A DNA stretch of 64,000 nucleotides from Leptolyngbya sp. FACHB-8. GTDB lineage: Bacteria; Cyanobacteriota; Cyanobacteriia; Elainellales; Elainellaceae. How positions within the stretch are numbered: the first letter of the stretch is position 1; every line of letters begins with the position of its first letter. The stretch is from assembly GCF_014695575.1 (NCBI RefSeq), contig NZ_JACJOO010000040.1, positions 21,706 through 85,705 of the forward strand, in the 5' to 3' direction. The position numbers and the translations under genes were made by a program. The notes beneath the pieces were generated by a model. It was given only the letters and a program-made list of their open reading frames with translations. It was not told the origin of the DNA and ran no database searches. Below are positions 24,887 to 34,302 of the stretch, piece after piece.

Positions 24887-25541
24887 ACTTCATCCTGAGT
24901 AAGCAGAAAATACAGTGTTGCTGGGAGTTCTAGAGCTTTAAGGTAGGGTCAAGGTAACGGAAATTTATAAACAAAATGTTAAGTTCCGCATAATGGCGGA
25001 TAGAGTATCAGCCATCCATCGACCCCCCATAATTCCGGAGAGCAGCTACCTTATAGATAGCCAAGGACAAGAAATCCCTAACAAACACAGGTCAGCCTGG
25101 TTGAGTTTCTCACCTAAAGCATCTCAGCGGCGACATTACCTGATTTCAGGAAAAAGATTTAAGGATTTCTCGCAAACCAATTGGCGATTTTGAAAAAGTA
25201 TGGCTACAGTATTGATCTGGTTGTAAATACCCAATTGCTTTTTCATTTCTTAACAGTCAGTCAGCTGGGGCAATGAAGATGCAATTCAAAAGGGAAAAGC
25301 TACAATCAGGATTGATCTCAGACTTAACTGAGAACATTTTCATACACAACCCATAAACCTGACCCCTTCCTAAATGGAGACTTTTGTCTCCGAGGCCACC
25401 CGTCTGCACCGGATGTCCCATGCCCACTGGGCTGTGGATCACAATGGCTGGCTTGGTTCTCTAAATTCACCCCAAAGATTCTGTAATTCCACGAATTGCT
25501 GAATCTTGCACTGTTATTTGAAGGAGCATGAGGAGCACGGC

Positions 25542-26663
25542 ATGACCCAGGCAAACGACGTACTCGAGACCCTTGACCCTGTAGAGGCAGATTTTGACCT
25601 CGCGGATGCAGATGAGGATCGGGACGATGGTTTTGACTTCCAAGCGGATGCAGACGACGACGATAAGCCGGTAAAAGGTCGTACCTCACGGCGGCGGGCG
25701 CAGACCAAGAAAAAGCATTACACCGAAGATTCCATCCGCCTCTATCTCCAGGAGATTGGACGAATTCGCCTTCTGCGAGCCGATGAAGAAATTGAACTGG
25801 CTCGGAAAATTGCTGACCTGCTGGAATTAGAGCGGGTACGCGAAAAACTGATGGGCAAGCTCGACCGGGAGCCAAACGACACCGAGTGGGCAGAGGCTGT
25901 TGATATGGCGCTGCCGGCCTTCCGTCGTCGCTTGTTTGTAGGTCGCCGTGCAAAAGACAAGATGGTTCAGTCTAACTTGCGACTGGTGGTATCCATCGCG
26001 AAGAAGTACATGAACCGTGGCTTGTCTTTCCAGGATTTGATTCAGGAGGGGAGTCTGGGCCTGATTCGCGCCGCCGAAAAGTTTGACCACGAGAAAGGGT
26101 ACAAGTTTTCAACTTACGCTACCTGGTGGATTCGTCAGGCTATTACTCGGGCGATCGCTGACCAGTCTCGTACCATTCGCCTTCCGGTTCACCTTTACGA
26201 GACCATTTCCCGCATCAAGAAGACGACCAAACTGCTGTCTCAGGAAATGGGCCGGAAGCCGACCGAGGAAGAAATCGCCACTCGTATGGAAATGACCATC
26301 GAAAAGCTGCGATTCATTGCTAAATCGGCTCAACTTCCCATCTCCCTTGAAACCCCAATTGGTAAAGAAGAAGATTCTCGTTTGGGCGACTTCATCGAAT
26401 CCGATGGTGAAACCCCTGAAGATCAGGTATCGAAGAATCTGTTGCGGGAAGATTTAGAAACCGTACTCAGCACTTTGAGCCCTCGCGAGCGTGACGTGCT
26501 GCGCCTGCGCTACGGCCTGGATGATGGCCGTATGAAAACGCTCGAAGAGATTGGTCAAATCTTCAATGTAACCCGTGAGCGTATTCGCCAAATCGAGGCG
26601 AAGGCACTTCGGAAACTCCGTCATCCGAACCGGAATAGTGTTCTGAAAGAATACATCCGCTAA
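25542..26663 (+). CDS. sigA: Principal RNA polymerase sigma factor (group 1, SigA/RpoD)
   Basis: A 373-residue sigma-70 factor. It has an acidic N-terminal stretch ([18 protein letters not shown]), region 1.2 ([28 protein letters not shown]), region 2 with [43 protein letters not shown], region 3 and region 4 ending [22 protein letters not shown]. The full group 1 signature indicates the housekeeping factor that directs most promoters, rather than a group 2 stress factor. I use the ATG at 25542, which has GAGGAG upstream; a start 12 codons earlier is possible. Confidence 0.95.
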   Translation: MTQANDVLETLDPVEADFDLADADEDRDDGFDFQADADDDDKPVKGRTSRRRAQTKKKHYTEDSIRLYLQEIGRIRLLRADEEIELARKIADLLELERVREKLMGKLDREPNDTEWAEAVDMALPAFRRRLFVGRRAKDKMVQSNLRLVVSIAKKYMNRGLSFQDLIQEGSLGLIRAAEKFDHEKGYKFSTYATWWIRQAITRAIADQSRTIRLPVHLYETISRIKKTTKLLSQEMGRKPTEEEIATRMEMTIEKLRFIAKSAQLPISLETPIGKEEDSRLGDFIESDGETPEDQVSKNLLREDLETVLSTLSPRERDVLRLRYGLDDGRMKTLEEIGQIFNVTRERIRQIEAKALRKLRHPNRNSVLKEYIR

Positions 26664-26698
26664 TTCTCACAAGCTTGAGTTGTGTGCTTTGCATAAGT

Positions 26699-26728
26699 AG
26701 GAGCCTTTTTCGGAAGGCTCCTTTTTTT
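26699..26728 (+). terminator. Rho-independent terminator of sigA
   Basis: AGGAGCCTT pairs with AAGGCTCCT and is followed by seven T, 35 nt after the stop codon. Confidence 0.9.
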
Positions 26729-27076
26729 GCTTGATGGATATGGGGGAAACCCGGCGCAAGCCTGGTTGATGCCCTTGTGAAGGGGTATGAGACTATACTT
26801 TCGGCGATCGCACTGTGGAACTCCATGGAAAGCGAGAAAAGACCGATGCCCGAGTTCGGTAAATTCTCGATAGAGTTTTTTGCCAAGCTAAGGGATATAA
26901 GGAGATGGCCTAGCAGGTACAGATTTAATTTAGAGTCTGCTACTTTTACGCTTACAAGTATATTTTCTTGCTGGGAAAGCTGTATTCCTGAAGCTGTTAC
27001 CCAATCGTTTGAGAGTGAATCTCAGCATATGGGGTAGGGTTAATCGTCGCTCTTTGCCATCTCTACGGACGAGGTC
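26729..27076. other. Intergenic region between sigA and the response regulator
   Basis: About 350 bp without a supported gene. An open frame of 86 codons (26777-27037) lacks a ribosome site and any recognisable sequence pattern. No long palindrome is present, unlike most gaps here. Confidence 0.45.
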
Positions 27077-27469
27077 ATGAATCAGGGGCAAGAGCAGAGA
27101 GTAAATGCAAAAATTTTAATCGTAGATGATACAGCCATTAGCCGTAAGCTCCTGGCTGAAATTCTGCGGCGTGAGAAGTACGACATCTATGAAGCAATAG
27201 ATGGCGCTTCGGGTTTGAAAATCGCTCAGCTGGCTTCTCCAGATTTGATTCTGCTGGATATTTGTATGCCAGGGCTGAATGGGTATGTTGTGTGCCAACA
27301 CCTTAAGAAGCAACCTGAAACGCGCAACACACCAGTTATTTTTGTGACGGCTTCAACGCAACATGGAGCTCGCATGAAGGCTTTGGGGTGCGGGGGCAAT
27401 GATTACATCACGAAACCATTTGCAATCCCAGAACTAAAACAGTGCGTAGCTTACCATTTGCAGAGCTAA
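27077..27469 (+). CDS. Single-domain response regulator (CheY-like)
   Basis: A 130-residue receiver domain with no output domain. The acidic pair is in KILIVDDTA, the phosphorylated aspartate in PDLILLDICMPGLNG, the threonine in VIFVTAST and the lysine in YITKPF, so all active-site residues are intact. GAGG lies just before the ATG. Such free-standing receivers act through protein-protein contacts. No histidine kinase is adjacent, so the partner is unknown. Confidence 0.93.
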   Translation: MNQGQEQRVNAKILIVDDTAISRKLLAEILRREKYDIYEAIDGASGLKIAQLASPDLILLDICMPGLNGYVVCQHLKKQPETRNTPVIFVTASTQHGARMKALGCGGNDYITKPFAIPELKQCVAYHLQS

Positions 27470-27549
27470 GCTACGCATTCTATATACGAGGGGATAGGCA
27501 TACTCTTCTCCATACAGGATAGAGCGTCTATTCCTGCCCCTTTGAAGGG

Positions 27550-28092
27550 CTAGAATTGCAAACCAACGCCTGCCTGGACGGAAGCAGCTGTGTCTCCTGA
27601 CTCTTCGTAAGCATCGAAAGCAATGATGGCATTGCCAAAGACAACCAGGTCGCTGTCCGGAAGGGTCCAATCTACACCCGGTTGAAGAACGAAGGCTGTT
27701 TGGTTGCCAACAGGTGAGTAATCGTCATCACCGCTAAACGGCAGGGCTACTCCGGCTCCAAGATAGCCATCGATATCCCAGGTAATAGGAATGTCATAGG
27801 AAACTGTCGGCACAAATGTCGTGCCGTCACTGATCAATAATTGCCCCCGTACTGAAATAGGGACTTCCAGGAAGCGATAGCGAACAGCAACAACGCCACC
27901 CGATGAACTGTCTTCATTTTCGTTCCCACCGGTCAGGCCGATAGACCCCCCAATTCCAATGTAGCTACCATAGGCGGCCTGAGCTTGGGCCGTAGGGGTC
28001 GCGATATTCCAACTGATGCAGGCGGCCAGGGCACCCAGGGCGATCGCTCCCAAGGAATCGAATCTGATGTCGCTCAGGCGAAGACATTTCAT
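27550..28092 (-). CDS. Secreted beta-barrel-like outer membrane protein
   Basis: A 180-residue protein with a signal peptide (hydrophobic segment GAIALGALAACISWNIATPTAQAQA, cleavage likely after AQA). Alternating short strands rich in glycine, serine and aromatic residues follow, and the protein ends in a phenylalanine (VQAGVGLQF), as outer-membrane barrels usually do. I begin at the ATG at 28092, which has GAGGAG about 10 nt upstream; an earlier start adds 14 residues. The specific function is unknown. Confidence 0.75.
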   Translation of the reverse strand: MKCLRLSDIRFDSLGAIALGALAACISWNIATPTAQAQAAYGSYIGIGGSIGLTGGNENEDSSSGGVVAVRYRFLEVPISVRGQLLISDGTTFVPTVSYDIPITWDIDGYLGAGVALPFSGDDDYSPVGNQTAFVLQPGVDWTLPDSDLVVFGNAIIAFDAYEESGDTAASVQAGVGLQF

Positions 28093-28748
28093 GCTGTTCA
28101 AACTCCTCAACTTCTGATCACGCACGATAAACACAAAACATAAGTAGAAAATCTAATGGAAGGCGATTATAGGAGCGTCTTGATCATTCAAAAAACGGAT
28201 AAGATTCTTCGAATTTCTCAAATTTTAGACTGATGTCTCTTGAATGAATCATTTTTCTGCTGAAAATATTGCTTGCGACGCTATGGGTGTGTAGGTGTGA
28301 TCGTTCTCGAATGGGTTGGCTTTCACGGTACTGAACTGGTTCCAGGTACCCTTAGGCATGTAGATTGCGCGAGTCTCTAGCAACAGAAGCTAACTATCTT
28401 TGGTTGGACGCGGCTTTATATGAAAACAGTATGACAAAGAGGGGGTTTTGAGGTAAAAACCGCTCCAAAACACCCTGCTCAGTCCAACCCATCAGCGTTA
28501 AAAAAAGCCAGATTATCCTGGAAAATTAGCTAAAATTCCTGCATTCCAGGGATTAATGGGCTCGATCTTTTAATCTGCCTTCTTCTACCACTTTATTGCT
28601 CCAAGAAAACTTCTCTCCTGCTTGTCCACTTTCCTCTTCTGGGCACACTAAAGCAGTAGCGGTTTGAGTGACTGAAGACTCATGTAGAGGATGGCGCACA
28701 GCCTTCCCCATCCGCCGAAGCACCTTGAACGCACAGGTAACCTGTTAT
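28093..28748. other. Intergenic region with imperfect hairpin
   Basis: A 656-bp divergent gap. It holds one imperfect hairpin near 28440-28483 (GGGGGTTTTGAGG...CCGCTCCAAAACACCC) and no supported gene. It is AT-rich near 28140-28260, where the promoter of the barrel-like gene is expected. Confidence 0.45.
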
Positions 28749-29354
28749 ATGTGGAAATTCATTCGCCTTGCTCTTGTCTCCGCAACTGTTCTTTTGCCCC
28801 TTGCATCCGATCGCATTGCACCCGCGATCGCCCAAGAGCGTCAAGGGTGCTTCATGATCAATCAGTCTGGACGTCTCATTGACCTTGGGGAGTTTTGTCC
28901 TACGGCCACGCCGTTTGCTCCCCCTGTTACTGCGGCGTCGACTGAGACAGGACCATCAGGGCAGCCCCTGGGGACGGGCGATATTCAGGTTACGTTGCGC
29001 TGGACAACGGTGGATGATTTAGACCTTGCTGTGACAGATCCGGCTGGTGACGTTGTAGCGTACTACAATCCATCTATTGGGTCGGGTGGCCAACTAGACG
29101 TAGATGCCAATGCTGGATGTGGTGAACAAAACGGGAGCCCGATTGAAAATATTTTCTGGCCGACCGGTGGAGCTCCTCAAGGGCAATACACGGTGGCAGT
29201 TAACCTATTTACCCGGTGTGAATCCTCGACCGAGCCAATCTCATTCTCGTTACGAGTACTGGTGCAAGGTACAACGCGCACCTTTGAAGGCACTGTGAGT
29301 GATGGTGAACCCGTGGCCACATTTCCTTTCTCCCTGCCGGTGGGGCAGCAGTAG
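28749..29354 (+). CDS. Secreted YfaP-like (DUF2135) protein
   Basis: A 201-residue protein with a signal peptide (MWKFIRLALVSATVLLPLASDRIAPAIAQ). The following domain has WTTVDDLDLAVTDPAGDVVAYYNP, then GGQLDVDANAGCGEQNGSPIENIFWPTGGAPQGQYTVAVNLFTRC. This is the pattern of the DUF2135/YfaP domain, a beta-sandwich with conserved acidic residues that often binds metal. The role is unknown. The ATG at 28749 gives a good signal peptide; an upstream extension does not. Confidence 0.82.
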   Translation: MWKFIRLALVSATVLLPLASDRIAPAIAQERQGCFMINQSGRLIDLGEFCPTATPFAPPVTAASTETGPSGQPLGTGDIQVTLRWTTVDDLDLAVTDPAGDVVAYYNPSIGSGGQLDVDANAGCGEQNGSPIENIFWPTGGAPQGQYTVAVNLFTRCESSTEPISFSLRVLVQGTTRTFEGTVSDGEPVATFPFSLPVGQQ

Positions 29355-29523
29355 AGGGCAGGTTTAAAGATTTTTGAGAATTGCCATGACAAAAACTGAA
29401 ACAAGTCGTTGATCAACCGAGTCCAGAGCTAGGATTGAAATCAAGAATCTGAATTATCTTTAAGAGACGACCGATTCTTGGTGAGTGTTGCGTTTTTTCA
29501 ACAACTCTTGTGGGAGAGGGGCT

Positions 29524-30450
29524 ATGCGCCGAATTACATGGATTACCTTACTAGCTTTACTGACGTTTGGGACAACGTCTTGTGGAGGAGACTCTGAGCC
29601 TGTTGCCCAAAGCCCATCGCCAGATGTCGCAATTGCACCGGCTAATGTGCCTGCCTCACCAGCCGCGGGCCAAACAACGCCGCCGCCACCCGGAGGGGCA
29701 AGCCCTGCTGCTGCTAACGGGCAGTCGATCCCCGTGCCACCGCCACCTGGTACCCTACCCTCAGAATTGATTGAATCGACCAACCCTAACCAACGGTTAC
29801 AGCAGATTCAATCAAACCGAGCCGACCCCTTCCGCTCGGTGACGGTACAAGCTCGGGTGCAGCCTATTGAGCAACCTGGAGGTGGCGGTAGGAGTGGGGG
29901 CGGCAATAGTGCGCCTGCTCCTCTGAGTAGCAATAATGCGCCTGCCCCTCTAACTCGCCAAGCGCCTCAGAGGGCTTCAGGAGGAACTCCAACTCCAGGA
30001 CGTGCTGCTCAGCCTGGATCTCGTTCCTTAGACCGTCGCCAGTTGGCTCCTATCCCTGATCTGGTTGGCAGCAATGGATCATCGGGTCGCAACTCTGCGG
30101 GCTCAAGCTCAGGTTCGGGTTCGTTACGAGCCGCCCCTAACTTGCCACCGCCACCCCCTCAGCCGACGTTGGCTCGGGCTGTACAGGTGCTTGGGGTTGT
30201 GCAGGTTGGGAATGTTCCCCACGCTATTGTGCAAGCTCCCAACGAGCCGACCAGCCGCTATGTACGGGTAGGCCAACGCCTTTCTAATGGCGAGGTTCTG
30301 GTGAAACGGATTGAGATGGGGACAGAACCCATTGTTGTATTGGAGCAGGTTGGTGTAGAGGTTCGAACTGCTGTAGGAGGCGGTGCGGCGCCTGCAGCTG
30401 GTGCAAATACAACCGCTTCACTACCATTGCCTTCAGTACCTATCAACTAG
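29524..30450 (+). CDS. Proline-rich lipoprotein with PilP-like C-terminal domain
   Basis: A 308-residue protein. The N-terminus MRRITWITLLALLTFGTTSCGGD is a lipoprotein-type signal with cysteine at about residue 20 (the box TTSC is not ideal). A long low-complexity region rich in Pro, Ala, Ser and Gly follows. The C-terminal 90 residues (VQVLGVVQVGNVPHAIVQAPNEPTSRYVRVGQRLSNGEVLVKRIEM...VVLEQVGVEVRTAVG) form a compact beta-domain like PilP of type IV pilus machines. A GGGAGAGG site precedes the ATG. Assignment to the pilus is inferred from this similarity. Confidence 0.72.
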   Translation: MRRITWITLLALLTFGTTSCGGDSEPVAQSPSPDVAIAPANVPASPAAGQTTPPPPGGASPAAANGQSIPVPPPPGTLPSELIESTNPNQRLQQIQSNRADPFRSVTVQARVQPIEQPGGGGRSGGGNSAPAPLSSNNAPAPLTRQAPQRASGGTPTPGRAAQPGSRSLDRRQLAPIPDLVGSNGSSGRNSAGSSSGSGSLRAAPNLPPPPPQPTLARAVQVLGVVQVGNVPHAIVQAPNEPTSRYVRVGQRLSNGEVLVKRIEMGTEPIVVLEQVGVEVRTAVGGGAAPAAGANTTASLPLPSVPIN

Positions 30451-30579
30451 GGCTTGCTTTAAAGGTTGTTTTGAGTGCGCTTTACGTACGAGAAAAACCT
30501 TCCAGGTAGCCTTAAAACACATCCTCAAATTGTTGATTTGTAAAAGAAGCGGGTGGAGCTGTCTCTGCCTGCTTTTTTT

Positions 30580-30688
30580 ATTACAGCGCTTTTCAAGCGC
30601 TTAAAACTTAGTTGTTTTTGTGAGAGCCGCGCGGAGCGCGGCTCTCACAAAAACAACCGTGGCTGATTCAAGCGCAAAGCGCTGTAAT
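30580..30688. repeat. Family C element, copy C1
   Basis: Ends ATTACAGCGCTT...AAGCGCTGTAAT enclose a perfect hairpin (GTTGTTTTTGTGAGAGCCGCG and its complement). A closely similar copy in the opposite orientation is at 37721. The two share ends and stem while the tips differ. The remaining part of this 612-bp gap contains only a second hairpin at 30738 and unassigned sequence up to the DUF6391 gene. Confidence 0.75.
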
Positions 30689-30737
30689 CGGCTACCGATC
30701 TGTCAAATCGGTGTAGTGAAATCAGCACTTCTTTTTT

Positions 30738-30792
30738 GGCATGAAGTTCCGAAACAACCCACCAAAGGTGGGCTGTTTCGGAACTTCATGCC
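30738..30792. repeat. Perfect hairpin GGCATGAAGTTCCGAAACAA
   Basis: Arms of 26 bp with an AAA loop, 50 bp beyond C1. There is no T-run, so it is not a simple terminator. Confidence 0.65.
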
Positions 30793-31062
30793 TGGGAGCC
30801 TGCACCCGTAGGACTCGAGCTACCAGGCTTGAAACTCAGAGCTGCTGTAATGAAATACTCGTACTCGACGGCTATTCTGTTGCAAAATGCTCATCTCACA
30901 AAGTTGATTTGTGCGAATTCAACCAGACTGGATATTAGGTCGAAGACTCCACAAAGAAATTGACAGATTAGAAGAGTTGAAGCTTTGTGTCAACGAGAAA
31001 CACTGTTTGGCTGTTTCTTTTAGATTGAGAGGACATCTCTTTTGTCCCCAGGATGGGCACTT

Positions 31063-31698
31063 ATGACTGCTGCTTCTGAACGCTTGTTTCAACCGTCTAT
31101 CCCGTATCCTGCTTTTGTTCCCCATGCGGCTCAAGATACCGAAACTCTACAGCAATTCGGTTTTCTACCTGGATTGAAAGAATTACTGATAGTACGTCAG
31201 GTTCATGCGCTAGAGCACGCTACAGTCTGGATGCTTGAAGAAATGGCTCAGACGCCTCAATCGAAACGGCGGGTTGAGCAGGTAAGTGGTATGTCAGGCG
31301 ATCGCGGTTTCCATCTCTATGGCCCCGTCGATGTGGCTGAACTCCGGCAGGCAGTGCTACGGGCACAACAGCGTCTGGTGAGTGGAGATTGGCAACTGGC
31401 TGTTCATCCCCGATGTGGGACAAATCTTTCTGTGACAATGCTGCTAACCCTGGGATTGGGAGCTGGCATCAACCTGTTCCTGCCCAAAGACCCAATTGGT
31501 CAGGTTCTGGGGTTTGGCATGGCGGCGATCGCGGCTTCCAGCCTTGCTCCAGATGCCGGAAAGCTAGCTCAGCAGTTTGTGACCACGGCTATTCCCTTCA
31601 ATTTGATGGTGGATGAAATTGTGGCCGAGAGCGATCGCTGGGGCCAACCTGTCCATTTTGTGCGAGTCCATTGGGTTGATGTGGAGCGGGTGCTGTAG
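31063..31698 (+). CDS. DUF6391 family protein
   Basis: A 211-residue cyanobacterial protein with the motif RQVHALEHATVWMLEE (about residues 45-60), in which HxLEHA is the hallmark. A central hydrophobic segment (SVTMLLTLGLGAGINLFLP, and then GFGMAAIAASSLAP) suggests membrane association. The histidine and glutamate pattern could bind metal, but no activity is known for the family. I use the ATG at 31063 rather than a TTG at 31042. Confidence 0.82.
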   Translation: MTAASERLFQPSIPYPAFVPHAAQDTETLQQFGFLPGLKELLIVRQVHALEHATVWMLEEMAQTPQSKRRVEQVSGMSGDRGFHLYGPVDVAELRQAVLRAQQRLVSGDWQLAVHPRCGTNLSVTMLLTLGLGAGINLFLPKDPIGQVLGFGMAAIAASSLAPDAGKLAQQFVTTAIPFNLMVDEIVAESDRWGQPVHFVRVHWVDVERVL

Positions 31699-31758
31699 TG
31701 CTAATCCAATTGTTTTAGCAGACATGCTAGATTGACCTTGCCGTGCCGACATCAAGTC

Positions 31759-32997
31759 ATGACTGCCCCTCTACAACTGGATTTTGTTCGTTCCCACTTC
31801 CCATCTTTGGCAGGGGATTGGATATTCTTTGACAACGCCGGTGGTTCCCAAACTTTGCAGGGAGTCGTCGATCGCTTAAGTGAATACCTGCTGACTTCGA
31901 ATGTGCAGTTGGGTGCCTCCTATGCTGTCTCGCAACAAGCAACGGAACGGGTTGCTAAGGCCGCTCAGGGGATCGCGACCCTGGTAAATGCTACCCATCC
32001 CAGCGAAGTGGTGATGGGTAGTTCCACTAGCTTGTTGCTGCGAATTCTTTCCCTGAGCTTAGGGCATACCTTTGAGCCGGGGGATGAGGTGGTTGTCACC
32101 AACTGCGACCATGAAGCCAATATTGGTTGTTGGTTGGATTTACAGAAACGGGGTGTCAAAATTAACGTTTGGAAGATTCGCCCGGATACGCTGCAATTTG
32201 ACCTGGCGGATCTAGAAGCCTTAATGACGCCTCGTACCCGTCTGGTCGCGGTTACTCATGCATCGAATATTTTGGGAACGCTGAATCCAGTGCGGGCGAT
32301 CGCTGACCTGGTTCATGCCCACGGAGCGCTAATTTGCGTTGATGGTGTGGCCTATGCCCCTCACCGCCTAGTGGATGTACAGGCGCTTGATGTAGATTTC
32401 TACGTCTTTAGCTTTTACAAAGTCTATGGGCCTCACTATGCCGTGATGTATGGCAAGCGAGAACACCTGGTGAAGATGCCCGGCATCAACCATTTCTTTA
32501 TTGATGGTGAACAGACGCCCTACAAGTTTCAACCAGGAAATGTGAATTTTGAGCTGAGCTACAGTATGCTTGGCCTTTGCGATTACCTGAGTGCTGTGGC
32601 CCAGCACCACGAAGGCGATAAAGCAGCTTCTGATTTGCGCACGCAGATGGTGCAGGCGTTTGAGCGAATTGCTCAGTATGAAGAGGTGTTGGGCGATCGC
32701 CTCCTCAGCTATCTGGCTCAAAAGCCGCATGTTCGTATCATCGGCCATCCTACCGCTAACCGTGAACTGCGCGTTCCCACGATTTCCTTTGTGGTGGATG
32801 GCGTAGACAGCAGCACTATTCCTTCTCAAGTCGATCCCCATCACATTGGCATTCGCTACGGCGATTTTTATGCTCGCCGCCTCATGGATGATTTGGGATT
32901 TACGGCCCAGAATGGCGTGGTGCGGGTCAGCATGGTGCATTACAACACTCTGGAAGAAGTAGATCGGTTGATTGAGGTGTTTGAAACGGTTTTGTAG
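31759..32997 (+). CDS. Cysteine desulfurase-like aminotransferase class V protein
   Basis: A 412-residue PLP enzyme of the NifS/SufS superfamily, nearest by pattern to the cysteine desulfurase-like VC1184 group. Visible features: FFDNAGGSQTLQGVVDRL, SSTSLLLRILSLSLG, CDHEANIGCWLDL, VTHASNILGTLNPV, CVDGVAYAPHRLVDV and the PLP-lysine region FYVFSFYKVYGPH. No obvious catalytic cysteine loop of SufS could be assigned, so the substrate is uncertain. The ATG at 31759 is preferred to a TTG at 31732. Confidence 0.85.
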   Translation: MTAPLQLDFVRSHFPSLAGDWIFFDNAGGSQTLQGVVDRLSEYLLTSNVQLGASYAVSQQATERVAKAAQGIATLVNATHPSEVVMGSSTSLLLRILSLSLGHTFEPGDEVVVTNCDHEANIGCWLDLQKRGVKINVWKIRPDTLQFDLADLEALMTPRTRLVAVTHASNILGTLNPVRAIADLVHAHGALICVDGVAYAPHRLVDVQALDVDFYVFSFYKVYGPHYAVMYGKREHLVKMPGINHFFIDGEQTPYKFQPGNVNFELSYSMLGLCDYLSAVAQHHEGDKAASDLRTQMVQAFERIAQYEEVLGDRLLSYLAQKPHVRIIGHPTANRELRVPTISFVVDGVDSSTIPSQVDPHHIGIRYGDFYARRLMDDLGFTAQNGVVRVSMVHYNTLEEVDRLIEVFETVL

Positions 32998-33084
32998 AAG
33001 ATGTGGTGGTAAACGCCTCACCCATTCCTGTTTTAGTCTTTTCCTCCCGGTTACCTCTACTTCTGCTCGCTTGCCTGAATTTCT

Positions 33085-33810
33085 ATGAAACCTTATCAAT
33101 CGATTCCTATTACTGAATGTGGCGAACCCCTGGTGCCCATTCTCCCTGATCGCTTTGTCATACCGGACAAGCATCCCTATGCAGCTGTGGGGGCACCCTA
33201 TGGGGAGCGATCGCCCTATTCCTTACGCCAAGGCGTGCTCACACGACTGTTGCAGGCACAGGAGATGCTGCAAGGAATGAAGCCGGGATGGCGCATTCTT
33301 ATTTTTGATGCCTACCGCCCCATTGCTGTTCAGCAGTACATGGTGGATTACACGTTTGCAGACTTACTCCGCTCCCAGAACCTCACCCCGGATACCCTCA
33401 CCGAAGCTCAGCAGCAGGCGTTCTGGGAGCAAGTACATCAATTTTGGGCAGTTCCTAGTCTGAACCCAGCGACACCACCGCCTCATAGTACCGGGGCTGC
33501 GATCGACGTCACTCTAGCGGACGAGAATGGCACTGAAATAGATATGGGCTCCCCCATTGACGAGATGTCACCGCGTTCTTATCCAGATCACTTTGCAGGC
33601 GTGGCAGATCCAAATAGCCCGGAATACGATGCTCAAGGGGCCCAGTATCATCAATATCGCCAATGGTTGTGCAAGGTGATGGTTGAGGCGGGTTTCTGCT
33701 CCCATCCCCATGAGTGGTGGCATTTTTCCTATGGAGATCAATTCTGGGTTTGGCAGCAACAACAGGCCGGGATAGACATTTCAGCAGCGCTGTATGGAGC
33801 TGTTACTTGA
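33085..33810 (+). CDS. D-alanyl-D-alanine dipeptidase, VanX-like (M15D)
   Basis: A 241-residue zinc peptidase. The metal ligands are visible in PHSTGAAIDVTLAD (His and Asp) and HPHEWWHFSYGDQFW (catalytic Glu and third ligand His). LIFDAYRP carries the conserved arginine. VanX-type enzymes cut D-Ala-D-Ala. In organisms without van genes they probably recycle or remodel peptidoglycan precursors. No signal peptide is seen, so a cytoplasmic location is likely. There are no vanH or vanA neighbours. Confidence 0.9.
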   Translation: MKPYQSIPITECGEPLVPILPDRFVIPDKHPYAAVGAPYGERSPYSLRQGVLTRLLQAQEMLQGMKPGWRILIFDAYRPIAVQQYMVDYTFADLLRSQNLTPDTLTEAQQQAFWEQVHQFWAVPSLNPATPPPHSTGAAIDVTLADENGTEIDMGSPIDEMSPRSYPDHFAGVADPNSPEYDAQGAQYHQYRQWLCKVMVEAGFCSHPHEWWHFSYGDQFWVWQQQQAGIDISAALYGAVT

Positions 33811-33927
33811 TCAGCAGGGCTTGCACAGGATACAGATGATAGCTTGTGCCACTGGGCTTCGGGGTTAATCTGGCCTATTAGGCCGCGAAGTACTTCCGTA
33901 AAGATGTTTCGCAACTCAAGATGTTTT

Positions 33928-34016
33928 AACCTCAGTTCGGGATAATCTGACGTGCCCGTTTTCGAGTGCTGCGCAACGCGCGGTACTCGAAAACGCCCAT
34001 AACCCGAACTCAGGTT
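33928..34016. repeat. Family A element, copy A3 (single hairpin)
   Basis: Ends AACCTCAGTTCGGGATAA and, inverted, AACCTGAGTTCGGGTTAT enclose a single hairpin with arms CGTTTTCGAGTGCTGCGC and a few substitutions. A fragment of another end (ACTTCAGTTCGGGTTG) abuts it at 34020. The rest of the 492-bp gap up to 34302 shows no gene. Confidence 0.75.
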
Positions 34017-34302
34017 TTTCACTTCAGTTCGGGTTGTGGATTATCCAAGAAAATACGTGTACAAAATCTTGATGGCTTAAATTCCTATGTAAATGTATGG
34101 TTGCTGCTTTAATAAAAAGGCTCTCAGATGTGCGAAGTTTTTCGGATCAGTGTGTGGTTGACTCGAATGCCTTCGGTGATTTTCAGGAAATTGATTTAAG
34201 GCATTAGAGAATCAGCGATTACCTCGGTAATCGTTGGGGTGACAGGGGGCGATCGCCTTTCCTTTACTGGAGGCGTAATACTCTTTCACCGGAGGAACCG
34301 CT

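Larger units (their letters stand above)
24672..25541. other. Long intergenic region upstream of sigA
   Basis: This 870-bp region holds the moeA terminator and one long palindrome at its left end. The remaining 650 bp before sigA has no convincing gene and is expected to contain the sigma-factor promoter or promoters and a long leader. I could not assign a promoter with confidence. Confidence 0.5.

Noticed and set aside
25324..25953. A 209-codon minus-strand frame over the start of sigA.
   Set aside because: It is the antisense of a highly conserved gene, rich in Arg, Pro and His as expected of a shadow frame.
26777..27037. An 86-codon frame between sigA and the response regulator.
   Set aside because: No ribosome site, no membrane or domain pattern, and odd composition. 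Treated as non-coding.
33085..33810. A vancomycin resistance cluster, because of the VanX-like peptidase.
   Set aside because: No vanH, vanA or regulatory genes are adjacent. VanX-like dipeptidases occur widely without resistance.
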